Of a DNA stretch of 64,000 bases, positions 25,236 through 33,690 are shown piece by piece. How positions within the stretch are numbered: the stretch's first letter is position 1; each line of letters opens with the position of its first letter. A model generated the notes under the pieces. That model saw only the letters and a program-made list of their open reading frames with translations, was not told the DNA's origin and searched no databases. The position numbers were made by a program, and so were the translations under genes. This DNA comes from JACVCJ01 sp052437175 (GTDB taxonomy: Bacteria > Bacteroidota > Bacteroidia > CAIKAF01): the NCBI GenBank assembly GCA_052437175.1, contig JBQVOK010000003.1:248001-312000 (forward strand), in the 5' to 3' direction.

Positions 25236-27574
25236 TATTGCTGCTGTTTTTGCATTCTACGGACGCGGCGGCGGTTCTGGCCTTTGTGCATCACCATCAG
25301 CAAAGACGGCAGCAGCAGCAGGTTGGTGAACATAGCCGACAGCAGGGTAAGCGACACCAGTATGCCCAGGGCTTTGGTTCCGCCGAAGTTGGATGCGGCA
25401 AACACCGAGAAGCCAAAGAACAGTACAATGGAGGTATAGGCCATACCCACGGCCGTTTCGCGCAGGGCCTTGATCACCGCCGAACGTATATTGCCGCTGT
25501 GGGCCTTCATTTCCTGGCGGAAACGCGACAGGAAGTGAATGGTATCATCTACCGAAATACCGAAGGCAATGCTGAATACCAGTACGGTAGAAGGTTTCAG
25601 CGGTATGCCGAAATACCCCATCAGTCCTGCGGTAAGCAGGGCCGGGATCATGTTCGGTATCAGGGATATGATCACAATGCGCAGGTTGCGGAACATGATA
25701 CCCATAAATAAGGCAATGAGACACACGGCCAGGGCCAGGCTCTGGAACAGGTTATTTACCAGGTATTTGGTTCCGTTCATAAACGAAATGGAGGCACCTG
25801 TTATGGTTATGTTATAATTTTCAGGATCGAAAATTTCGTTGGCTTTAGCCTGTATATCGTCGCGGGCCTGGGCAATTTCGTTCGTGTTCAGGTTTTTCAT
25901 CTGTACGCTGATACGGGCTACGGCCTTGGTACTGTCGGTAAGACTGTTCAGCAGGGTGTCCTGGCCGTTCTCGGTCTTTACGTAGTCGATAATAAAGGGC
26001 GCATCGAGTTTGCTGGGCACGGAATAGCTGCCCGGATCGCCTTCGTAAAAGGCCTGGTTGGCCACTTTGAGCAGTTCCACGATACTGAGCGGACGGGAGT
26101 AAATGGTCTGGTTGCGGATGTATTCCTGCAGTTCGTCGATACGTTTCCAGGTCTTCTGATCGCGCACGGCGCCTTTTTCGCGCTTGGTATCCACCAGTAT
26201 CTCCAGCGGCATTACGCCCCCGAAGGTCTTTTCAAAAAAGCGCAGATCGGTCATGGCCCGGTTGTTATCGGGCATATCGTCCACAATGCTTCCCTTGGTT
26301 TTGATCTTGGAGATTCCGTATGCAGAAAAAAGTACTACGGCAGTGGCCCCTACAAACACCCATTTGCGGTAGTTCTGGCTTACCAGGATAAATATACGCA
26401 CTACGGCGGTGGTGAGTTTTTTATCGAGGTGGGCACGCACGCGTACCGAAGGCGCCGGCAAAAAGCTGAAGATGATCGGGATAAACAGGATGCTCAGTAC
26501 AAACAGGAGCAGAATATTGATGGAGGCTACAAAGCCGAACTCCTTCAGAATTTCGCTGTTGGTGGCCATAAAGGTGCCGAAGCCGATGGCCGTGGTCAGG
26601 TTGGCCATAAAAATGGCAGAACCGGCCTTGTCGATCACGTGGATAAGGGCTTTGAGCTTATCGCCCTGCAGGCCGTATTCCCGGTGGTATTTGGTAATAA
26701 TGTATATAGAGTTGGGTATACCGATCACAATAAGCAAAGGCGGCACCAGACCGGTAAGAATGGTTACCTGGTAACCCATTACCACAATAATTCCCTGGGC
26801 CCAGAAAACGGATACACCCACCATAAGCAGGGGCACGATCACTTCCCAGAAACTGCGGTAAATGATCAGCAGTACAATGGCGGTAACCAGGATGGCCAGA
26901 CCAATGAAGAGTGAAATTTCCTTCTGGCCCATTTTTACGTTCACGGTACGTATATAGGGCAACCCGCTGATGTGCGCTTCTACCTTCTGGTTACTTTCAA
27001 AGGCCAGTACGGTCTTTTCCATTTTATCCACCACGTTCAGGCGTTCCTTGGTATTCAGTACGTCTTTCTCCAGGGTGGCCAGCAGCAGGTAGGTGTTTTC
27101 GTTGCCATTATACAGCAGTTTATCGTACAGGGGCTGGTTAAACAGTTCGATGCGTATACTATCGGCCCGGCGCTGATCGATCGTCAGGCCTTCGCGGATC
27201 AGGGGAACCGTTTCAAAACGGGTAAGACTGTCGTTCCGGGTAAGCACAATGGCGTTTTTAAGGCTGGCTACGCGTTCTACGCCTTTAATGGCCTTCAGGT
27301 CGTCGCTCAGTTTCAGGAAAGCGTTCAGTTTTTCGGCTTTCCAGAAGTCTTTATCTTTTATGGCAATGATGACAATACTGCCGTCCTGCCCGTAGTTTTT
27401 CTTAAAGTTCTCATAAGCTATATACGAAGAGTCGGTTTTGGGCAACAGCTGCGCCAGTTTGTAGCTCATGGTAAGTTCCGTGCCCCGGTAGGCAAAATAG
27501 GCGGTGGACAGTACCAGGGCGATGAGGATGGGAATGCGGAAACGTATAGCAAACGTGGCAATATATTTAAACAT
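25235..27574 (-). CDS. RND-superfamily exporter (MMPL/HAE3-like)
   Basis: Inner-membrane permease of 779 residues with the duplicated RND layout: a leading helix (about 10-28), a large periplasmic loop (about 30-215), a block of six helices (about 220-400, including GVSVFWAQG and ITKYHREYG), then a second loop and a second helix block (about 610-770, GISVDDTIHFLSRFRQE). It is single-gene and lacks a fusion-protein or TolC partner nearby, as in lipid- or hopanoid-exporting members. Being in an operon with rfbA and a sugar epimerase suggests export of a glycolipid or envelope precursor, an inference. Confidence 0.87.
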   Translation of the reverse strand: MFKYIATFAIRFRIPILIALVLSTAYFAYRGTELTMSYKLAQLLPKTDSSYIAYENFKKNYGQDGSIVIIAIKDKDFWKAEKLNAFLKLSDDLKAIKGVERVASLKNAIVLTRNDSLTRFETVPLIREGLTIDQRRADSIRIELFNQPLYDKLLYNGNENTYLLLATLEKDVLNTKERLNVVDKMEKTVLAFESNQKVEAHISGLPYIRTVNVKMGQKEISLFIGLAILVTAIVLLIIYRSFWEVIVPLLMVGVSVFWAQGIIVVMGYQVTILTGLVPPLLIVIGIPNSIYIITKYHREYGLQGDKLKALIHVIDKAGSAIFMANLTTAIGFGTFMATNSEILKEFGFVASINILLLFVLSILFIPIIFSFLPAPSVRVRAHLDKKLTTAVVRIFILVSQNYRKWVFVGATAVVLFSAYGISKIKTKGSIVDDMPDNNRAMTDLRFFEKTFGGVMPLEILVDTKREKGAVRDQKTWKRIDELQEYIRNQTIYSRPLSIVELLKVANQAFYEGDPGSYSVPSKLDAPFIIDYVKTENGQDTLLNSLTDSTKAVARISVQMKNLNTNEIAQARDDIQAKANEIFDPENYNITITGASISFMNGTKYLVNNLFQSLALAVCLIALFMGIMFRNLRIVIISLIPNMIPALLTAGLMGYFGIPLKPSTVLVFSIAFGISVDDTIHFLSRFRQEMKAHSGNIRSAVIKALRETAVGMAYTSIVLFFGFSVFAASNFGGTKALGILVSLTLLSAMFTNLLLLPSLLMVMHKGQNRRRVRRMQKQQQ

Positions 27575-27714
27575 GTTGCTGTGTTTTTAGTGTGACAATA
27601 TGCAGACTGCGTTGCATCGCTGTTTTGTTAATCCGGAATGGAGAAATTTTAATTCGAAGGGGCGAAGGTAGGACATAAGAAATAATATTGCAACTTTGCG
27701 TTTGTCTACAAAAG

Positions 27715-28926
27715 ATGAGAGCCACATTCTTCATAGCACTCCGGTACCTTTTTTCCAAAAAAAGCCGTAACATCATCAATATCATATCCTTTATCTCGGG
27801 AATTGCGGTATTTGTGGTAACGGCCGCCCTGGTTATTGTACTCAGCGCCTTTAACGGCCTCGAAGGCATGGTGCTCGACATCTTTAACACCCTGGACCCC
27901 ACACTGAAAGTGGTTCCGGCCGAAGGCAAATCCTTTGAGACCGACAGCCTGGTGCTGGATAAAATTGCCGCCCTGCCCCAGGTAGAAAGCGTGAGCCGCG
28001 TGATCGAGGAGAACGCCCTTTTTATGTACGGCGAAAAGCAATACATAGGCAAACTAAAAGCCATTGAGCCGCAATGGGCCGGTTTGCAGAAGATACGTCC
28101 CTATATGGTGGACGGCGATACAGACATCTTTTACGATTCGCTCTACGCCTGCATCATGGGTTCGGGCGTGGCGGTTTCGCTGGGCGTCAATCCCCGGTCG
28201 TACGAATACCTCTCCGTATATTTTCCCAAACGCGGTAAAAAAGTAGACCTGCTGCAGCCTTTCCATACGGCCTTTGCCTTTCCGCAGGGTGTTTTTGAAC
28301 TACAGAAGGATTTCGATTTTACCTATGTGATCGTTCCGCTGGAAATGGGCGACGACGTACTGGAAATGCGGGGAAAGATCTCCGCACTGGACATCGAGCT
28401 GAAAGCCGGGGCTTCGGAAGGTGATGCCATAGAATCCATACAGGCTTTGCTGCCGCCGGGGCTGGAGGTACAGGACCGCCTGCATCAGCATGCCGTAGCT
28501 CTGCGTGTAATGGAAAGCGAAAAGCTGGCCATATTCATCATACTGGCTTTTATCTTCCTCATAGCTTCCTTTAATATCATCGGAGCGCTGACCATGCTTA
28601 TGGTAGAAAAGCGCAAAGATACCATGGTGCTGCGTTCCCTGGGCTTTTCCATACGGCGCATACGGGCCGTTTTCTTCTGGCAGGGTGCCGGTATTGTGGT
28701 GCTGGGCGCCCTGAGCGGACTGCTGGCCGGGCTGGGTATATGCTTCATGCAGCAGAAATGGAGCATGGTTAAGATCAACAGCAACCCCGAAGCGCCGGCC
28801 TATCCCGTTATCCTGCAATGGAACGACCTGCTGCTGATCCTGCTGCTGGTGCTGGGCATCGGCCTGCTTACCGTATACCTGCGGGTGCGGGCCCTGAAGG
28901 CGAACGAGTTAAGCCTGCTGCGCTAA
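27715..28926 (+). CDS. LolC/LolE-type ABC transporter permease
   Basis: FtsX-fold permease of 403 residues from MRATFFIALRYLFSKKSR at 27715 (an ATG nine codons earlier is less likely). One N-terminal helix (about 20-45) precedes a periplasmic MacB-like domain (about 46-265), and three helices close the chain (about 270-395), with MLMVEKRKDTMVLRSLGFS as the usual coupling segment. This is the form that releases lipoproteins to the outer membrane. The ATP-binding subunit LolD is not in the window. Confidence 0.88.
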   Translation: MRATFFIALRYLFSKKSRNIINIISFISGIAVFVVTAALVIVLSAFNGLEGMVLDIFNTLDPTLKVVPAEGKSFETDSLVLDKIAALPQVESVSRVIEENALFMYGEKQYIGKLKAIEPQWAGLQKIRPYMVDGDTDIFYDSLYACIMGSGVAVSLGVNPRSYEYLSVYFPKRGKKVDLLQPFHTAFAFPQGVFELQKDFDFTYVIVPLEMGDDVLEMRGKISALDIELKAGASEGDAIESIQALLPPGLEVQDRLHQHAVALRVMESEKLAIFIILAFIFLIASFNIIGALTMLMVEKRKDTMVLRSLGFSIRRIRAVFFWQGAGIVVLGALSGLLAGLGICFMQQKWSMVKINSNPEAPAYPVILQWNDLLLILLLVLGIGLLTVYLRVRALKANELSLLR

Positions 28927-29029
28927 ACAAGCCCCCAAACTGCGCAAAACTTGTTGAAATCTATTTGCATTTCAGGACCGGATGCCTATCCGCATTTGCT
29001 AACTTGAGCAAAATTTGATTCTTTCGCCT

Positions 29030-30382
29030 ATGGCCGTACGGAAAAAAGCACTGCCCAAGATCTTTGTTCTTGACACCTCGGTAATCCTTTACAACCACAA
29101 CGCGATCAACGTATTCCAGGAGCACGACGTAGCCATTCCCATCAGTGTGCTCGAAGAACTGGATACCTTTAAAAAAGGCAACGACACCAAGAATTTTGAA
29201 GCCCGCGAATTCATCCGCCTGCTCGATGGCTATGCCAAAGGCGCTACCTTCAACGACTGGATCCCCATCAACGGCAAGGGCAAAGGCCTGTTCAAGGTGG
29301 TGATGGAAGAACACCTCGGCCGCAGCGAACAGCCCGATGCCATCAAGGCCTTCGGTACCGACAAGGCCGATCACCGCATCCTGAACGTGGCCCTGAGCCT
29401 GCAGCGCCAGAACCCGCAGCGTCGGGTGGTACTGGTTTCCAAGGACATCAACCTGCGCATCAAGGCCAAATCGCTACAGATCGACGCCGAGGATTTTGAG
29501 ACCGGCAAGGTGCGCGACGTTAGCAATCTCTTTACCGGCAAGGTAGAGATCGACGATGTGGCCCCGGAACTCATCGACAAAATTTATAAGGACGGCTTCT
29601 GTTCGGTAAAGGAACTGCCCAAAGGCATGGAGCATATCGCCAACCAGTACTACCTCATCAAGAATGCCAAATCGTCGGTGCTGGCCTATTACAACCAGCC
29701 CGAGAACCGCATAGAACGCATAGAGCGCCGCGATGCCTACGGCGTACGTGCCCGCAATGTAGAGCAGGTATTTGCCCTGCATGCCCTGCTGAACCCCGAC
29801 GTAAAACTGGTGACCCTGCAGGGGGTGGCCGGAACGGGAAAAACGCTGCTGGCCCTGGCGGCGGCCATCGAACAACGCCGCAATTTTCACCAGATCTACC
29901 TGGCGCGTCCCATTGTACCACTGAGCAATAAAGACATCGGGTACCTGCCCGGCGATATCAAAAGCAAGCTGAACCCCTATATGGAGCCGCTGTACGATAA
30001 CCTGAAGTATATACAGAGCCAGTTTGCCGAAACCGATAAGGAAAGCAAAAAAGTGGCCGAGATGCTCGAGAACGAAAAGCTGGTGGTGCAGCCCCTGGCC
30101 TATATCCGCGGGCGCAGTCTCAGCAATGTGTTCTTTATTGTAGACGAGTCGCAGAACCTTACCCCGCACGAGATCAAGACCATTATTACCCGGGCGGGTG
30201 ATAATACCAAGATCGTGTTCACGGGCGATATCTTCCAGATCGACACACCGTACCTGGACACCCAGTCCAACGGGCTCAGCTACCTCATCGACAAGATACA
30301 CAGTCACCCGCTGCACGCCCACATTACACTGGAGCGCGGCGAGCGGAGCGAACTGGCCAACCTGGCCAATGACCTGTTATAG
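29030..30382 (+). CDS. PhoH family ATPase with N-terminal PIN domain
   Basis: A 450-residue protein starting MAVRKKALPKIF; the five codons upstream of it are not used. The PIN RNase domain (about 10-145) keeps the first acidic residue D15 (VLDTSVIL), E43 (LEELD) and later acidic sites near DKADHRILN and VSKDINLR. The PhoH AAA-type domain has Walker A GVAGTGKT (265-272), RPIVPLSNKDIGYLPGD and Walker B FFIVDESQN. Such PIN-PhoH (PhoH2-type) proteins are RNA-unwinding nucleases or toxin-like enzymes in characterised cases. It appears monocistronic. Confidence 0.94.
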   Translation: MAVRKKALPKIFVLDTSVILYNHNAINVFQEHDVAIPISVLEELDTFKKGNDTKNFEAREFIRLLDGYAKGATFNDWIPINGKGKGLFKVVMEEHLGRSEQPDAIKAFGTDKADHRILNVALSLQRQNPQRRVVLVSKDINLRIKAKSLQIDAEDFETGKVRDVSNLFTGKVEIDDVAPELIDKIYKDGFCSVKELPKGMEHIANQYYLIKNAKSSVLAYYNQPENRIERIERRDAYGVRARNVEQVFALHALLNPDVKLVTLQGVAGTGKTLLALAAAIEQRRNFHQIYLARPIVPLSNKDIGYLPGDIKSKLNPYMEPLYDNLKYIQSQFAETDKESKKVAEMLENEKLVVQPLAYIRGRSLSNVFFIVDESQNLTPHEIKTIITRAGDNTKIVFTGDIFQIDTPYLDTQSNGLSYLIDKIHSHPLHAHITLERGERSELANLANDLL

Positions 30383-30460
30383 AGCGTTGATCTTTAGTGT
30401 ACGGGCTGTTTTAATCGGGGGAATATTGTTTCTTTGCAAGAACCAAAACAACAACCTCTG

Positions 30461-30970
30461 ATGAAAAAACTCTGTTTTATCGTAACCTTCCTTTTCCTGG
30501 CATCGCTTGCGCAGGCACAGCATCTGCTGCGACACGACAGCCTGGGCTTTTCCATCGATTTCCCGGCAGCATACGAGGTCCTGCCGCCCGAGGTGGTAGA
30601 AAAGGCCGGTGAACGTACTACCGTACACATGTTTATGTGTCTTACGGAGCAGACCGAAGTATTCCTGGTCTCGGTAAACGCCTTACCTGCGTTTGAAGAA
30701 GATGCCGAAAGCATCCGGGCCTGCCTGCAGGGGGCCAAAGAGGGCATACTGAATGGTCTGCCGGAAACAAGGGGCAAAAGTAAGGAGAGCTTTACGGCAC
30801 GCACGGGCGAAATGACCTTCGATTACGTAGACGCCACTACCGGTTTCCCCACCCGTGCCCGGGTTATTTACCGGGGCGGCCGCCTGGTACAGGAGCTGTG
30901 CATGTGTGCCGGCAAGATCAATGAAGAGGCCTGGAAAAAGTTTTCCGCATCCCTGAAAACCGACTGGTAA
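30461..30970 (+). CDS. Secreted protein, paralog 1 of a four-gene tandem family
   Basis: 169 residues with a signal peptide (MKKLCFIVTFLFLASLAQAQ). The mature part starts HLLRHDSLGFSIDFPAAYEV and ends W-KKFSASLKTDW. The same outline, DSLGxSxxFPC at the start and WxRFSxSFKxDW at the end, recurs in the next three genes. The opening pattern resembles the PsbP/Mog1-like fold of DUF1795-type proteins, which is only a guess. It carries paired cysteines (CLT, CLQG, CMCAG). First gene of an operon of four; gaps are 1, -1 and 16 bases. Confidence 0.78.
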   Translation: MKKLCFIVTFLFLASLAQAQHLLRHDSLGFSIDFPAAYEVLPPEVVEKAGERTTVHMFMCLTEQTEVFLVSVNALPAFEEDAESIRACLQGAKEGILNGLPETRGKSKESFTARTGEMTFDYVDATTGFPTRARVIYRGGRLVQELCMCAGKINEEAWKKFSASLKTDW

Positions 30971-30971
30971 C

Positions 30972-31478
30972 ATGAAAAAAACACTCTTTATACTCTTTTT
31001 GTGCGCAACGGCGCTGAGTTTGCAGGCGCAGTATGCTTACAAAAACGACTCCCTGGGTATCCGTGCCGAGTTTCCCTGTCAGCCCCGGGAAGAACGCAGG
31101 ATGCAGGAAGGGGAGAAAGGACAGGAAGAAGAATACGTCATTCTCTGCGAGCAGGAACAGGACATGTCAGCCTTTACGATCTTTATAAGGAAAATGGGCA
31201 CATTTGAGGCCTCTAAGCACAATATTGAGCAGTACCTGCTGGAAGCCAAAGAGGATATTGCACAGAGGTTCCCGGACGTCCCCCTGCTGTCTCAGAAGAT
31301 GCAAGCCACAGAAAGTTCGGGCGAAATGCGTTTCCAGGTGCGCAGTAAAGAGTTCAACGCTAATTTCTGGTTGCAATGCCGCAATGGCTATATGGTCCGC
31401 ATCATCTATATTACAGACGGGCGTCCCGATGAAGCGGCCTGGACACGTTTTTCCGGATCGTTTAAGACCGACTGGTAA
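30972..31478 (+). CDS. Secreted protein, paralog 2 of a four-gene tandem family
   Basis: 168 residues with a signal peptide (MKKTLFILFLCATALSLQAQ). Closest to paralog 3: they share NDSLGIRAEFPCQPREE versus NATLGISAEFPCPPREE, a Glu-rich loop, YVILCEQ/YVIICEQ, FAIFI/FTIFIRKM, the segment NFWLQCRNGYMV and the terminal SFKTDW/SFKADW. This strong match suggests the 2/3 duplication is the most recent. Starts one base after paralog 1 ends. No function known. Confidence 0.78.
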   Translation: MKKTLFILFLCATALSLQAQYAYKNDSLGIRAEFPCQPREERRMQEGEKGQEEEYVILCEQEQDMSAFTIFIRKMGTFEASKHNIEQYLLEAKEDIAQRFPDVPLLSQKMQATESSGEMRFQVRSKEFNANFWLQCRNGYMVRIIYITDGRPDEAAWTRFSGSFKTDW

Positions 31479-31978
31479 TGAAAAAAACACTTTTCACACT
31501 GTTTTTATGTACGGGCGCTATAAGCCTGCATGCACAGCATCTTTACAAGAACGCTACCCTGGGCATCAGCGCCGAGTTTCCCTGCCCGCCGCGGGAAGAA
31601 AAAGAGAATCATGAACGGGGCGAGGGTCCGGAAGAAGACTATGTGATCATTTGCGAACAGAAAAAAGAAGCCTTTGCCATCTTTATCAATAAAATGCCGG
31701 TATTCGAAACCGGCGGGGCCTTTATAGAAGAATACCTGCTGGCTGCGGAGGAAGAGATCATGAAGGGTTTTGACGGCATACCGGGCGAGGGCTTCCAGCT
31801 AAAAACCACCGAAAACTCGGGCGAAGTACGCTTCCAGATCCGCAGTAAACAACTCAACGGTAATTTCTGGCTGCAATGCCGCAACGGGTATATGGTAGAA
31901 ATTATGTATATTACAGAAGCAAAGGTCCGTAAAGCCGCCTGGAAACGTTTTTCGGAATCTTTTAAAGCCGATTGGTAA
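31478..31978 (+). CDS. Secreted protein, paralog 3 of a four-gene tandem family
   Basis: 166 residues with a signal peptide (MKKTLFTLFLCTGAISLHAQ). Its ATG overlaps the stop of paralog 2 by one base (TAATG). Near-identical to paralog 2 over NFWLQCRNGYMV and the C-terminal RFSESFKADW. The loop between strands 1 and 2 (ENHERGEGPEEDY) is much more variable than the ends, as expected of a surface-exposed loop. Confidence 0.78.
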   Translation: MKKTLFTLFLCTGAISLHAQHLYKNATLGISAEFPCPPREEKENHERGEGPEEDYVIICEQKKEAFAIFINKMPVFETGGAFIEEYLLAAEEEIMKGFDGIPGEGFQLKTTENSGEVRFQIRSKQLNGNFWLQCRNGYMVEIMYITEAKVRKAAWKRFSESFKADW

Positions 31979-31994
31979 TAGCACAACGATACAC

Positions 31995-32501
31995 ATGAAA
32001 ACACTCTTCTACACACTCGCATTTCTCGCCTGCACGGCCAGTGTACAGGCGCAGCATCTTTTCCGGCAGGATTCCCTGGGCATCAGCCTCGATTTTCCCT
32101 GTGTGCCCCAGCCTTTGCAGGAAGAGATCAGCACGCCGGCGGGCCCTGTGCAGCTCAAGGGCTACCTCTGTACCCCAACTTCGGGCGAGGTATATATGTT
32201 TGCCTACAACAGCATGCAGGGCCTGGTAGAAAGTCCGGCCGCCATACGCGCCACGCTCGACGGCGCCAAAAACGGCATGACGGGCAAACTGGGTGCCACC
32301 GTAAAAGGCGAAAAATACAAGGAAACGAACGGGCTCAGCACCCTGAGTTTTTCCTTCAGCAGCAGCCTGTACCGGGGTTCGGGCTGCATTCTGTTTGCGC
32401 GCGGCACGCTGTTGCAGCTCCTGTATATGACAAGCGGCAAGCCGGACAAAAAAGGCTGGAAACGCTTCAGTAAGTCATTTACCATGCACGGAAGGCAATA
32501 G
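31995..32501 (+). CDS. Secreted protein, paralog 4 of a four-gene tandem family
   Basis: 168 residues with a signal peptide (MKTLFYTLAFLACTASVQAQ). It is closer to paralog 1 than to 2 and 3: QHLFRQDSLGISLDFPCVP, a Cys near LKGYLCTPTSGEV, and KKGWKRFSKSF at the end, where the final DW is replaced by MHGRQ. Last gene of the run; the repeat-rich region starts at its stop codon. Function unknown. Confidence 0.76.
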   Translation: MKTLFYTLAFLACTASVQAQHLFRQDSLGISLDFPCVPQPLQEEISTPAGPVQLKGYLCTPTSGEVYMFAYNSMQGLVESPAAIRATLDGAKNGMTGKLGATVKGEKYKETNGLSTLSFSFSSSLYRGSGCILFARGTLLQLLYMTSGKPDKKGWKRFSKSFTMHGRQ

Positions 32502-32715
32502 ATAGCTGACAGTTACGGGCTGATAGCTTACGCCCCAGGTGAATCAAACGGGTAGTTAGTCATTCAAACGTTTAAGGGAAGCATTACAACGCTTAGCTGA
32601 TAGCCATAAGCTCGTAGCTTACAACTAGGGTTCGTGAGCGTATCGTTGGCGCTTCAAACGATTCGTAAAAAAAACCAGTACATTGGTTAGCTGATAGCTA
32701 TAAGCTCATAGCTTA
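32501..32715. repeat. Three dispersed hairpin repeats of the AGCTGATAGC type
   Basis: Copies at 32501-32530, 32593-32621 and 32687-32715 share TTAGCTGATAGC(T/C)ATAAGCTC(A/G)TAGCTTA or a variant; the second and third are 94 bases apart and almost identical. Each contains AGCTAT...ATAGCT and so can fold into a hairpin. A similar shorter inverted repeat (CAGCTAT/ATAGCTG) lies at 57240-57270. They look like REP-type intergenic elements. Confidence 0.6.
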
Positions 32716-32728
32716 TTTAGGTGCGAAA

Positions 32729-33014
32729 GGCAAACGTTTAGCCCGTGAACCTAAACATTTAGGTCGGGAACCGAAACGTTTAGCTCCGTAACCTGAAATT
32801 TTAGCCTCCGGACCGAAACGTTTAGGTTAGATAACCTAAAAATTTAGCTCCGGAACCCAAACGTTTAGCACAAGAACCTAAACGTTTGACCTCTGCGCCT
32901 AAACGTTTAAGCGGAAGACCTAAACATTTAGCCTGTGAACCGAAACGTTTAGCTTCAGAACCTAAAAAACGGACTTCGATACGTAAACGTTTGAGAAATT
33001 ACCCTAAACGTCGG
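32729..33014. repeat. Tandem array of fourteen 21-bp palindrome-centred repeats
   Basis: The core CTAAACGTTTAG or a variant begins (first base of AAA) at 32732, 32753, 32774, 32795, 32816, 32838, 32859, 32880, 32901, 32922, 32943, 32964, 32985 and 33006: a spacing of exactly 21 bases at twelve of thirteen steps and 22 at one. Cores vary (AAACATTT, AAAAATTT, AAATTTTA); linkers of about nine bases, often ending GAACC, vary more. Because 21 is a multiple of three, one frame reads as seven-residue PKRLA-x-E units, but it has stops, a frameshift at the 22-bp unit and no start codon. Confidence 0.9.
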
Positions 33015-33185
33015 ACTCCATAACGAAGCGCCCGGACTCCGGACTTTCGGACTTCGGACTATTTTGCGCAGAATCCGGACTCCGGACCCGCTACCCCGGA
33101 CGTTGCGCAAGCAACAGCGGACTTTCGGACCCCGGACTATTTTGCGTAGCAAATTCGGGCTTCGGACTTTCGGACTCCGGACTTT
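33012..33185. repeat. CGGACT-type low-complexity repeat block
   Basis: Many copies of (C)CGGACT, mostly as GGACTCCGGACTTTCGGACT, with two longer direct repeats GGACTATTTTGCG(C/T)A starting near 33056 and 33135, and a GTTGCGCAAGCAAC inverted repeat at about 33102-33115. It follows the 21-bp array directly and runs into the promoter of the XRE gene. An open frame on the minus strand through it (32955-33242) is a repeat artefact. Confidence 0.8.
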
Positions 33186-33198
33186 TTCCTTACTTTTG
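33168..33198 (+). promoter_or_regulatory. Promoter of the XRE regulator gene, embedded in repeats
   Basis: TACTTTTG (33191-33198) is a full -7 match, eight bases before the ATG. TTTC at 33168-33171, inside the CGGACTTTC repeat, is a one-base variant of TTTG at a spacing of 19. Confidence 0.5.
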
Positions 33199-33206
33199 AA
33201 ACTACT

Positions 33207-33632
33207 ATGACAAACAAGTTTACACCCGAAAAACGCATACACCAGGGCCGCAACATTAAACGCTTCCGCGAGATGTTAGGCATAAAGCAGGACGCCCTTG
33301 CCTGGGAACTGGGCGAAGACTGGAACCAGCAAAAGATTTCCCTGCTGGAACAGCGCGAAACCATCGAAGACAATATCCTGAAACAGATCGCCGAAGTGCT
33401 GAAACTACCCGTGGAAGCCATACAGAACTTTGACGAGGAACAGGCCGTGAATGTTATTGCGAATACCTTTGGCGACCACGCTTTTGCGAATTCATTTAAC
33501 AATGGCACCATGAACTTCAATCCCCTCGATAAAATCCTTGAGTTACATGATGAAAAGATCGCTCTCTATGAGCGCATGCTCAAAGAAAAGGATGAAATGA
33601 TGGCGAGGCTGGAGCGGTTGATAGAGAAATAG
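33207..33632 (+). CDS. XRE-family helix-turn-helix regulator
   Basis: A 141-residue DNA-binding protein. The HTH (about 15-70) contains GRNIKRFREMLGIKQDALAWELG, QQKISLLEQRETIEDNIL and LKLPVEAIQNFDEEQ; a linker leads to a C-terminal coiled coil (about 108-141: LHDEKIALYERMLKEKDEMMARLERL) likely for oligomer formation. The type is frequent in Bacteroidota as a stand-alone regulator. Base composition is like the host, unlike the AT-rich gene that follows. It may control the downstream cassette, but that cassette also seems to have its own promoter. Confidence 0.88.
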   Translation: MTNKFTPEKRIHQGRNIKRFREMLGIKQDALAWELGEDWNQQKISLLEQRETIEDNILKQIAEVLKLPVEAIQNFDEEQAVNVIANTFGDHAFANSFNNGTMNFNPLDKILELHDEKIALYERMLKEKDEMMARLERLIEK

Positions 33633-33641
33633 CCCCTCCTG

Positions 33642-33671
33642 TTTGGTATCTAACTAATTAAATTCATTTTG
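33642..33671 (+). promoter_or_regulatory. Promoter of the Septu-like cassette
   Basis: TTTG (33642-33645), 18 bases, then TCATTTTG (33664-33671), one base off TAnnTTTG; the ATG follows 19 bases later at 33691. Confidence 0.45.
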
Positions 33672-33690
33672 ATTTTTAATCGAGTTTATA

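Noticed and set aside
32729..33014. A CRISPR array
   Set aside because: The unit is 21 bases with cores of about 12 and linkers of about nine bases, far too short for repeat plus spacer; linkers are related to each other and no cas gene is in the window.
32955..33242. Arg/Ser/Pro-rich frame of 95 codons on the minus strand
   Set aside because: It is produced by the CGGACT repeat block and the 21-bp array (repeated VRSPKVRSP) and is antisense to the XRE promoter.
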